Of a stretch of 64,000 nucleotides of DNA, positions 44,724-52,260 are shown piece after piece; within the stretch, counting starts at the first letter, position 1; each line of letters starts with the position of its first letter. This stretch comes from an uncultured Prevotellaceae bacterium. GTDB taxonomy: Bacteria; Bacteroidota; Bacteroidia; Bacteroidales; Bacteroidaceae. Where the stretch lies: positions 62,001 through 126,000 of the forward strand of contig CAMJZV010000004.1 of assembly GCA_946410305.1 (NCBI GenBank). Reading direction: 5' to 3'. The notes under the pieces were generated by a model. The model saw nothing but the letters and a program-made list of their open reading frames with translations, was not told the origin of the DNA and did no database searches. The position numbers were made by a program, and so were the translations under genes.

Positions 44724-46585
44724 TAGACATTCATCTGACAGTGTTTGCAATCGAACTCCAAGCGGAAGCGACGACCATCGCCCAGACGCAGGAAGAGTGG
44801 ATACTTGTAGGTAGGCTTCTTGCCTCCATGCTTGACGCAATAGCCCATGGCATACTGCAGGCAATGACGGCACTGCATCAGTAGAGCCTCCCCCTTCCCC
44901 CTCCAAAGGGAGGGGGTATTGAGCTCGAAGGCTGTTGGTTCCTTGACACCATAGAAGTCGGCAGCCAGGTGGTTGGCGATGTTATAGAGATAAGGATATT
45001 CAGAGGTGAGTGGATCATGGGGACGGTTCTCCTGATCCGTCGTCGCTAGGCGACTGTGATCATTAGAACCGTCCCTGTGATCCAGCTCCAGCGCTGCGAC
45101 TAGTTGGCGACGCAGGTCGGCCAGCAAGCTACTGGGAATGAAGTAGTTGAAGTCAGCAGGCATCTCTACCCCACTACACTCGTAAGGGGTGCCACCCAAC
45201 TTAGACAGTTGACGGATGATGTTATCGCGCTGCGGTTTCTCGGCCTGCTGATGTTCACAAACAATAGAGGCTGTGGTGCCTTCAGCAGAGAGTGAGAAGC
45301 CGTCGGGCGTGGTGGCAAGTGTCATGGTGACAGGAATCTTGCGCACACTGCTCTGACGCGCCAGCAAGCGCTCAAACTCCATATCGTTGTTGCGATAGAG
45401 GGCCATGCCTGGACGCAGGTTGCGAGGCATCTGCTGTGGGAAGAGGCGGTTGCCCTCGGCACGATTGACGCGGAAGCCCTCCAGGTCGTGCTCCTGATTA
45501 ATGAAGCACAGTCCGTCGCCATTGGCAAAGGCGGCAGTACCAGCGACGTTGAACGAGTCGCGACGCATCTCCTTGACAGTGCCCACAAACTCGCCCATCG
45601 CCTTGGGCGTATCGGGCGAGAAGATATCTGGCTGTCGACCATGCAGGAAATAGGTGGTGAAGCCGCGATTGAACGTCTTCTTGAGGTTGGGCGTAAACGT
45701 ATAGGTGCAATGGCCTTTGGAGGCGCGACAGTATTTGTCAGGATGTTTGGCGATGATGCTGTCGAGACGCTGGCTATAGGCTGCCACGACGTTCTTCACA
45801 TAGCTAGCATCCTTCAAGCGTCCCTCAATCTTAAACGAGACGGCACCAGCCTCAGCGAGTTCCTCCAGATGGGCAGACTGGTTTAAGTCCTTGAGCGACA
45901 AGAGGTAACGCTGGTGTTCCAACTCACGACCATCGGCATCGAGGAGGTCAAACTTCATGCGACAGACTTGTGCACAGGCACCACGATTAGCAGAACGTCC
46001 GAAGCAATGCTGCGAGGCATAGCACTGACCACTATAGCTGACACAGAGGGCGCCATGAACGAAGACCTCCAACTCTACGTCAGGCACTTGCGCGTGAATC
46101 TCGGCAATCTCCTCGACAGACAGCTCACGAGCCAGCACTACCCTCTTGAAACCAAGACCTGCCAACCAGCGGACTTTCTCTACGGTGCGGTTGTCTGTCT
46201 GGGTACTGGCGTGCAACTGGGGGACAGTCCCCCTGTAATCCGCTACGCTACTCACATGGGGACAGTCCCCGTTCCGCAACATCTTCAGCACGGCCATATC
46301 CTGCACAAGGATAGCATCGACGCCAGCGGCAGAGAGTTCGTCAAGCAATTGACGCGTTGCCTCCAACTCATCATCGTAGATGATGGTGTTGACAGTAACG
46401 TACACCTTGGCAGCGAACTGGTGGGCATACTGGCAGAGCTGACGGATGTCGTCAACGCTGTTGCCTGCCGCCACACGGGCACCAAACTTCTGGGCACCAA
46501 TATAGACAGCATCAGCACCGTGGTCAATGGCCGCGATGCCACACTCCAGATTCTTGGCAGGTGCCAGTAGTTCCAATTGTCTCAT
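44705..46585 (-). CDS. U32 family peptidase with three repeat-derived insertions
   Basis: The 626-residue protein (ATG at 46585; a GTG six bases earlier is possible) begins MRQLELLAPAKNLECGIAAI as in U32 proteins, which act in tRNA hydroxylation (TrhP/RlhA) or collagenase-like roles. The signature ELEVFVHGALCVSYSGQCY and CAQVCRMKFD are intact. Three parts look inserted: NGDCPHVSSVADYRGTVPQ before LHASTQ, HRDGSNDHSRLATTDQENRP in the second half, and NTPSLWRGKGEAL near the end. Each is encoded by a palindromic DNA element that keeps the frame. A cysteine-rich C-terminus follows. Confidence 0.88.
   Translation of the reverse strand: MRQLELLAPAKNLECGIAAIDHGADAVYIGAQKFGARVAAGNSVDDIRQLCQYAHQFAAKVYVTVNTIIYDDELEATRQLLDELSAAGVDAILVQDMAVLKMLRNGDCPHVSSVADYRGTVPQLHASTQTDNRTVEKVRWLAGLGFKRVVLARELSVEEIAEIHAQVPDVELEVFVHGALCVSYSGQCYASQHCFGRSANRGACAQVCRMKFDLLDADGRELEHQRYLLSLKDLNQSAHLEELAEAGAVSFKIEGRLKDASYVKNVVAAYSQRLDSIIAKHPDKYCRASKGHCTYTFTPNLKKTFNRGFTTYFLHGRQPDIFSPDTPKAMGEFVGTVKEMRRDSFNVAGTAAFANGDGLCFINQEHDLEGFRVNRAEGNRLFPQQMPRNLRPGMALYRNNDMEFERLLARQSSVRKIPVTMTLATTPDGFSLSAEGTTASIVCEHQQAEKPQRDNIIRQLSKLGGTPYECSGVEMPADFNYFIPSSLLADLRRQLVAALELDHRDGSNDHSRLATTDQENRPHDPLTSEYPYLYNIANHLAADFYGVKEPTAFELNTPSLWRGKGEALLMQCRHCLQYAMGYCVKHGGKKPTYKYPLFLRLGDGRRFRLEFDCKHCQMNVYAMHNS
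44890..44920 (-). repeat. palindromic insertion C in the U32 gene
   Basis: CCCCCTCC (44897-44904) and GGAGGGGG (44909-44916) form a perfect hairpin with a 4-base loop; codes for TPSLWRGKG. Confidence 0.8.
45012..45084 (-). repeat. palindromic insertion B in the U32 gene
   Basis: GGATCATGGGGACGGTTCT (45012-45030) and its near-complement (45066-45084) are arms of 19 bases with two mismatches, around an inner hairpin with CGTCGC and GGCGAC. Confidence 0.8.
46219..46270 (-). repeat. palindromic insertion A in the U32 gene
   Basis: GGGGGACAGTCCCCC (46219-46233) and GGGGACAGTCCCC (46258-46270) are two self-complementary blocks 24 bases apart; codes for the GDCP...GTVP insertion. Confidence 0.85.
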
Positions 46586-46593
46586 TCGCACTT

Positions 46594-46625
46594 CTCTTCC
46601 ATCTTACATCTTCCATCATACATCT
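46594..46625 (-). repeat. GATGTAA/GATGGAA repeat after metA
   Basis: A 7-base-period array (minus strand GATGTAT, GATGGAA, GATGTAA, GATGGAA) follows the metA stop codon and reaches the U32 leader. Confidence 0.75.
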
Positions 46626-47542
46626 TAACCAATCTGGTTAATATCGTATGGTGTCTCCTGGTAGACGTAGTAGTTGATCCAGTTGCTATACAGCAAGTTA
46701 GCATGTGCACGCCACGTTACCTTCGGACCTTGTGAGGGGTCGTCGTTTTTGTAGTAGTTGACGGGCATGTCGACATCATCGCGCGTATCCTTGTCGCGAC
46801 GATATTCCTTGTCGAGGGTGTCTGGCGCATACTCCAAATGTCCCGTGATGAAGAACTCGCGACCACCACGCGCCATGACGATGCTGACGCCACACTCTGG
46901 CGACTCAGCAATGAGCTCGAGGTCGGGATTGGCGAGGATATCCTCACGATGCAGTTCCGTATGGCGACTGTGAGGCATCTGGAACACGTCGTCGAAGCCG
47001 CGGAAGATGGGCAGCTGCGGATTGAGCGTATATTGCGGGAAGATGCCGAACATCTTCTTGGGCAGCGGATATTTGGGAATGCCATAGTGGTAGTACAGTC
47101 CTGCCTGAGCAGCCCAACATATATATAAGGTACTCGTCACGTGCGTGCGCGCCCATGCGAAGATGTCGGAGACTTCTGCCCAGTAGCTGACGTCTTCGTA
47201 CTCCAGCTGCTCGACAGGAGCACCTGTGATAATCATTCCGTCGTACTTCTCATGGCGCATCTGCTCGAAGTCGCGATAGAACATCATCATGTGTTCGATG
47301 GGCGTATTCTTGGGTGTATGACTCTTCAGCTTCATGAAGCTCACCTCCAGCTGCAAGGGTGTGTTGGACAGGAGGCGTATCAGATCCGTCTCTGTCGTAA
47401 TCTTCAGCGGCATGAGGTTGAGGATGGCAATCTTCAGCGGACGGATATCCTGCATGTGAGCACGCGAGTCGTCCATGACGAAGATGTTCTCGTGCTTCAG
47501 CAGTTCTATGGCTGGTAATCTATCTGGTAATCTTAAGGGCAT
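46625..47542 (-). CDS. metA: homoserine O-acetyltransferase of the MetA type
   Basis: The 305-residue MetA-fold enzyme acylates homoserine in methionine synthesis. Cys142 (YICWAAQAG) is the catalytic nucleophile, with HSRHTE and the ITGHLEY segment following. Glu111 in TGAPVEQLEYEDV matches the residue that selects acetyl-CoA; succinylating enzymes have Gly here. It is therefore more likely an acetyltransferase than the succinyltransferase its family name suggests. It follows the PP2C gene by 40 bases. Confidence 0.92.
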   Translation of the reverse strand: MPLRLPDRLPAIELLKHENIFVMDDSRAHMQDIRPLKIAILNLMPLKITTETDLIRLLSNTPLQLEVSFMKLKSHTPKNTPIEHMMMFYRDFEQMRHEKYDGMIITGAPVEQLEYEDVSYWAEVSDIFAWARTHVTSTLYICWAAQAGLYYHYGIPKYPLPKKMFGIFPQYTLNPQLPIFRGFDDVFQMPHSRHTELHREDILANPDLELIAESPECGVSIVMARGGREFFITGHLEYAPDTLDKEYRRDKDTRDDVDMPVNYYKNDDPSQGPKVTWRAHANLLYSNWINYYVYQETPYDINQIG

Positions 47543-47545
47543 CTA

Positions 47546-47590
47546 TGTATTTGACAATTTGACGATTTACTATTGGACGATTTTACAATT
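47546..47590 (-). repeat. TTTGACAA/TTTGACGA words over the PP2C stop codon
   Basis: Related words (TTTGACAA, TTTGACGA, TTGGACGA, TTTTACAATTGG) fill the gap and include the stop at 47583-47585. Confidence 0.6.
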
Positions 47591-48338
47591 GGTCTACTAC
47601 GCGAAGTACGCAGACGGAGACGTTGTCAAAGCCACCAGCAGCGATAGCCTCCTCACAGAGGTCGTTGGCACCGGCACCTTCGTTCAGCATCCTCTCAATG
47701 ATAATATCAGGCACCATATCGTTCAGGCCGTCTGAACAGAGCACATAAACATCGCCAGTATGGAAATCGGACGTAAACTCAATCATGTCCATATAGACAT
47801 CATCGCATCCTGCGCCGATGCAGTTGGTGATATAATTAGAGTGCTTCTTCTCTCCATCCTCATTGACAAGTGAGTGATCAGTAGTGAGCTGCTTCAGCTG
47901 TCCATCGCGCAGACGATAGAGACGGCTGTCGCCACAGTTCATCCAGAAATAGCGATTGCCGTAAAACAGCAGGGCCACCAGCGTAGTACCCATTTCCGAC
48001 ATCGTCTTGTTGGAACGTCCACGTAAATTGACTGTCTGGTGGATGGACAGCAACCATTCGTTCATACCCTCCTCCAGTTCACCAGAAGTCATTCCCTTAG
48101 GCAGGTCGTTGACATAGAACTTCAGGTTCTGTATGACCATCTCACTGGCTACCTCGCCAGCATTATGGCCACCCATGCCGTCAGCTACAGCGACGACGAA
48201 ACGATCCAGATTATCGGGTGCCAATACAGTCTGATGAATATCGCTCCTGACATACTTGTCAAAAGCCAATATCATATCCTCATTATTACTTCTAACATTG
48301 CCGACACGACTGGCGGCAGTCAATACAATCTTGTTCAT
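47583..48338 (-). CDS. PP2C-type protein phosphatase
   Basis: The 251-residue cytoplasmic phosphatase has the metal-binding motifs NNED (18-21), VADGMGGHNAGE (51-62), NCGDSRLYRLRDG, LCSDGLNDMV and GGFDNVSV, so it should be active on phospho-Ser/Thr. It is the last gene of the kinase-AAA-FHA module, 15 bases after the FHA gene, and is the natural eraser for the kinase at 52261. Confidence 0.93.
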   Translation of the reverse strand: MNKIVLTAASRVGNVRSNNEDMILAFDKYVRSDIHQTVLAPDNLDRFVVAVADGMGGHNAGEVASEMVIQNLKFYVNDLPKGMTSGELEEGMNEWLLSIHQTVNLRGRSNKTMSEMGTTLVALLFYGNRYFWMNCGDSRLYRLRDGQLKQLTTDHSLVNEDGEKKHSNYITNCIGAGCDDVYMDMIEFTSDFHTGDVYVLCSDGLNDMVPDIIIERMLNEGAGANDLCEEAIAAGGFDNVSVCVLRVVDQL

Positions 48339-48353
48339 CTATCCTTTTCTTAA

Positions 48354-48944
48354 TTAACTAATACTAACCTGTAAATTGATATTGGCCAGCGTCACGATAT
48401 CTCCTGACTTCAATGACATCGGCACATCAGGCAACAAGTCACGCTGGTTCAGCTTCGTACCGTTCGAGGAGTGCTTGTCAATGATGCACCACCCTGTATC
48501 GGGCTTATATATCAACTGCGCATGCAATCCGGAGATATACATATTATCCACAAACAACGACGAATAAGGTCCTTGCTTACGACCTATCACCGCACCATTG
48601 ACACCCACCATACGGATGTCGAGCGTGGGATTATAGAGTGTCAGAGTAGGTATACCACTCATCACTGGCATATCGTGGCCTTCAGGCTTTCGCTGCGACT
48701 GCTGAAGGTCGTTCACAATAGATATAGCAAGGTCGCTGGCACGTACAGATACTGACACCTGACGAGCTGCCTGCATCTTCTGCTGAGCCTCATCGGCACT
48801 GGCCATCAGTCCGCCACACTGCGTGCAGCGTCGTCCCATGCCTACCCGACCGCAATTGCTGCAGTATACCAATTCCTGTCCGCACTGATCACAAAAGTGC
48901 GAGAATTCCTCTATTTCCTCTCTGCAACTTGGACAAATTATCAT
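48354..48944 (-). CDS. FHA-domain protein with N-terminal zinc ribbons
   Basis: The 196-residue protein has two zinc-ribbon units (CPSCREEIEEFSHFCDQC, then CSNCG and CTQCGG, to residue 45), a helical linker, and a C-terminal FHA domain (about 98-194) with the phosphothreonine-binding residues Gly121-Arg122, Ser138 and His141 in ISGLH, and Asn161 in HSSNGTKLN. It should read phosphothreonine on a partner, probably the kinase or ATPase. Its ATG overlaps the ATPase stop by 4 bases. Confidence 0.92.
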   Translation of the reverse strand: MIICPSCREEIEEFSHFCDQCGQELVYCSNCGRVGMGRRCTQCGGLMASADEAQQKMQAARQVSVSVRASDLAISIVNDLQQSQRKPEGHDMPVMSGIPTLTLYNPTLDIRMVGVNGAVIGRKQGPYSSLFVDNMYISGLHAQLIYKPDTGWCIIDKHSSNGTKLNQRDLLPDVPMSLKSGDIVTLANINLQVSIS

Positions 48945-51900
48945 AGTATTTCCTTAATATCTTCTGGCATTATCAATTGATAGGTCTCCTGCGTAATGGC
49001 ATCCGGTGGAAGGTTGCTCACACGCATAGACAACTGCTGGATGGTGGCATCGAGCATGTTACGCATTTCACGGGCATTGCCGAACGACTCGTTCTTGTTG
49101 ATGACGATACGACAGATGAGATCCATGAGCTTGAACTCAGCCTCAGGCGACAGCTTGTAGTTGTCCTTGGCGGCCATCTTCTTATAGATTGCCAACAGTT
49201 CATCCTCGTTATAGTCGTCGATATGCATCTTGTGCGTGAAGCGGCTGGCCAGTCCAGGATTGACGTTCAGGAAGGTCTCCATCTCGTCCTTATAACCTGC
49301 TGCGATGACCACAAACTTACCACGATCATCCTCCATACGCTTCATCAGGGTATCGATAGCCTCCTTGCCATACATGTCGTTATCCGACGACAGCGTGTAG
49401 GCCTCATCAATAAAGAGGATACCACCCATGGCCTTGTCGCACATGTTGTTGACAATCTTGGGTGTCTCACCCATATACTTACCAACGAGGGTAGCACGGC
49501 TGGCCTCGATGACACGGCTGGTGGGCAGGATATCCATAGCCTGCAGGATCTCACCCATCTTGCGAGCTACACTGGTCTTACCAGTACCAGGATTACCCGT
49601 AAGGATGAAGTTCATAGCCATCTGCTGAACACTGCCTGCACCCATAGCGGCACGCTGTTTCATGAACATGCTCTGAACGGCCAGACGGCGTATCATATTC
49701 TTCACAGAGCGCATGCCGATGAACTCGTCGAGCTCGTTGAGTACCTCGTCGAGCGGACGTGCCTTGGCAGCAGTCTCGATAGCGAGGTCGGCAGAGGTGA
49801 TGCGGAACATATCCTCTTCCTTGAAGTCGCGCGTACCCATAATGGTAATGAGGCGCTGGCTCTGCTTCTCGATAGCCTGGTCGAAGATGCGGCGTGCCTC
49901 ACGAGCATTGCCGAAGTTCTTGTCGCGACGCAGGTAGAGCTGTTCGAACTGACGATGGATAGTACCCTTGGTCTCCTCGTCGACAGTGAAGTTCTTGCCT
50001 TTGGCGAGGTTGAGGAATATCTGCGTGAGCTCGTCGGGGGTATAGTCTTCGAAATGGATGGTCTGCGTAAAGCGGCTCTTCAGACCTGGGTTCGAATCGA
50101 TGAAGTCGTGCATGTTGTCAGTATATCCGGCAACGATACAGATGAACTTGCCACGATCGTCCTCCAAACGCTTCAACAGGGTGTCGATAGCCTCAGCACC
50201 AAACGAGTCTTGGTCGTTGGACTTCAGCGTATAGGCCTCGTCAATGAAGAGGACGCCACCCATTGCAGAGTCGATGAGCTGATTGGTCTTGATAGCTGTC
50301 TGACCAGCAAAGCCTGCCACCAGTTTAGAACGGTCGGCCTCTATCAGCTGGCCACGCGACAGGATGCCCAGCGAACGGAAGACGTCGGCCATGATGCGTG
50401 CAACAGTGGTCTTACCTGTACCAGGATTACCCGTAAAGACGTAGTGCTTGCCCTGGAACGTATTGGTCTCGCCACGACGTATCTGCAGGTTGAGGAATGC
50501 TGCCAGATTCTGGATTTCCTTCTTGACAGATGCCAGACCCACCATACCGTTGAGCTTGGACAGACACTGGGTGTAGTCGACAGCCTGCGGAGCATTGTAG
50601 GGAATATCCTTGACGTCAATCATCATGAGCTGCTCGTTAGAGAGCGTCGTGATGTCGACATTGCGCAAGCGTTCAGCCTGCTTGGCGCAGATCTTGTCGA
50701 AGAGCTGGCGCATGGTACGTCCGTTGGCGAAGTCCTTGTCGCGCGAGTTGTACAACTCCGTTATCATCTTCTGCGTCAACTCCTGAGCCTCCTGCGTGAA
50801 CTGGTACTTCTTCTCCTTGGCGAAGACCATCATGATCTGGAACAGCTGGTCTGGGTTGTAGTCGTCGATATTGAGGAAATAGCTGAAGCGACTGCGCACA
50901 CCTGGGTTGATGCGGAACAGGTTCTCCATCTCCTGACGATAACCTGCTGCGATAACCACGAACTTGCCGCGATCGTCCTCCATACGTTTCATCAACTGCT
51001 CCAAAGCCTGTGTGCCCTGCTGGTCCTTGTCGCCACCACTGCTCACTGGAGCCAGCGTGTAGGCCTCGTCGACAAACAGGATGCCTCCCATCGCCTTGTC
51101 GCACAGACGGTCCACCACCTTCGGCGTCTCACCCTGATAGGGACTAACCATCTTCGAGCGGTCTACCTCGACAACGTGTCCGCTGTCCAAATAGCCTATG
51201 GACTCCAGGATCTCACCCAACTTGCGGGCAATGGTGGTCTTACCAGTACCAGGATTACCTGTCAGCACGATATGGATGCCCACCTTCTCCTGTTCACCCA
51301 GTCCGCGTTGTGCGCGCTGTATATTATTATGTACGGTAAAGGCGATTTCCTTGACAGCCTTCTTGACTTCGTCCATACCGATATAGCGGTCGAGGTCGCT
51401 GAGGATGTCCTCCAGGCTACGCTCCTCAGGAACATAGGCCTTAATATCATAGTCTTCAACCTGCACAGCCATAGAGCCACGACTGATGAACGAGGTGAAG
51501 ATGTCCTCTGCCGTCTTGATGGCGAGGTGTGCGTAACCAAACGTGTCGTCCTTGATCTTCAGCTGATACTGGAAGAGGCGCAACAGTTTGTTGTCTGCCG
51601 CTGGCGAGAACACGTTAAGACCATACTTGGCGCGCAGTTCCATCTTACAGATGTCGCAGAGCTCCTGATAACCTGGCGTCGGCAGACGGAAGGTGTACTT
51701 GAAACGGTTCTGCGCGGCGGGGTTGGCGGCAAGGAAGTCGTCCAAGCCCTTGGGAAGACCAGCCATAATGACAATGGGGTCTTCATCCCATTTGTCCATC
51801 TCGACAAACAGCTTATCCAACGGGTTCACCTGATTGGAATAGCGGTCTGGCAGCAACTTCTGGACATTGTCGAAGAAGAGGATGCCTCCTTTGGCCTCAT

Positions 51901-52258
51901 TCACGTTCTCCTCCCACTTTTCCACAAAGCGCTGGTAGTCGACGGCATCGACCATCGTCAACTTGGGTTTCTGTATGATCTTATGCTGATGGAAATAGTC
52001 TCGTATCACCTCTGCCAGAGCGGTCTTACCCGTACCTGTCTCACCAATGATAATGGTATTCACACTGAGACGGACATTCACCACGTCTCTGCGCGAATGG
52101 AGATAGGTATAGGTGTCGACAACGGTCTTCAGCTGTTGCTTTACGTTGTCGAGACCCACCAGGCGGTCTAGGATGTTCTGCGACACCAGCGGGTGTCCAC
52201 ACCATTTACAGAACTTGGCTATCGAGCGGTTTTCCTTTTGACAATGCTCACAAACCAT
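48941..52258 (-). CDS. ATPase with four tandem AAA modules and a zinc ribbon
   Basis: The 1105-residue protein begins with a zinc ribbon (CEHCQKENRSIAKFCKWC, 3-20). Four CbbX/SpoVK-like AAA modules follow, with Walker A at 72-80, 333-341, 610-618 and 888-896. Modules 2-4 have full Walker B motifs (ILFVDEAYTL near 393, VLFIDEAYTL near 669, ILFIDEAYTL near 947) and SRF arginine fingers; module 1 has FFDNVQKLL (Asn for Glu), so it probably binds but does not hydrolyse ATP well. It may form a remodelling machine with pseudo-oligomeric asymmetry. It sits 2 bases after the kinase gene. Confidence 0.9.
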   Translation of the reverse strand: MVCEHCQKENRSIAKFCKWCGHPLVSQNILDRLVGLDNVKQQLKTVVDTYTYLHSRRDVVNVRLSVNTIIIGETGTGKTALAEVIRDYFHQHKIIQKPKLTMVDAVDYQRFVEKWEENVNEAKGGILFFDNVQKLLPDRYSNQVNPLDKLFVEMDKWDEDPIVIMAGLPKGLDDFLAANPAAQNRFKYTFRLPTPGYQELCDICKMELRAKYGLNVFSPAADNKLLRLFQYQLKIKDDTFGYAHLAIKTAEDIFTSFISRGSMAVQVEDYDIKAYVPEERSLEDILSDLDRYIGMDEVKKAVKEIAFTVHNNIQRAQRGLGEQEKVGIHIVLTGNPGTGKTTIARKLGEILESIGYLDSGHVVEVDRSKMVSPYQGETPKVVDRLCDKAMGGILFVDEAYTLAPVSSGGDKDQQGTQALEQLMKRMEDDRGKFVVIAAGYRQEMENLFRINPGVRSRFSYFLNIDDYNPDQLFQIMMVFAKEKKYQFTQEAQELTQKMITELYNSRDKDFANGRTMRQLFDKICAKQAERLRNVDITTLSNEQLMMIDVKDIPYNAPQAVDYTQCLSKLNGMVGLASVKKEIQNLAAFLNLQIRRGETNTFQGKHYVFTGNPGTGKTTVARIMADVFRSLGILSRGQLIEADRSKLVAGFAGQTAIKTNQLIDSAMGGVLFIDEAYTLKSNDQDSFGAEAIDTLLKRLEDDRGKFICIVAGYTDNMHDFIDSNPGLKSRFTQTIHFEDYTPDELTQIFLNLAKGKNFTVDEETKGTIHRQFEQLYLRRDKNFGNAREARRIFDQAIEKQSQRLITIMGTRDFKEEDMFRITSADLAIETAAKARPLDEVLNELDEFIGMRSVKNMIRRLAVQSMFMKQRAAMGAGSVQQMAMNFILTGNPGTGKTSVARKMGEILQAMDILPTSRVIEASRATLVGKYMGETPKIVNNMCDKAMGGILFIDEAYTLSSDNDMYGKEAIDTLMKRMEDDRGKFVVIAAGYKDEMETFLNVNPGLASRFTHKMHIDDYNEDELLAIYKKMAAKDNYKLSPEAEFKLMDLICRIVINKNESFGNAREMRNMLDATIQQLSMRVSNLPPDAITQETYQLIMPEDIKEIL

Positions 52259-52260
52259 AT

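Noticed and set aside
48977..52171. A plus-strand open frame of 1064 codons opposite the AAA ATPase gene
   Set aside because: It mirrors the codon pattern of the real gene, has no recognised motif, and the minus-strand frame encodes four clear AAA modules.
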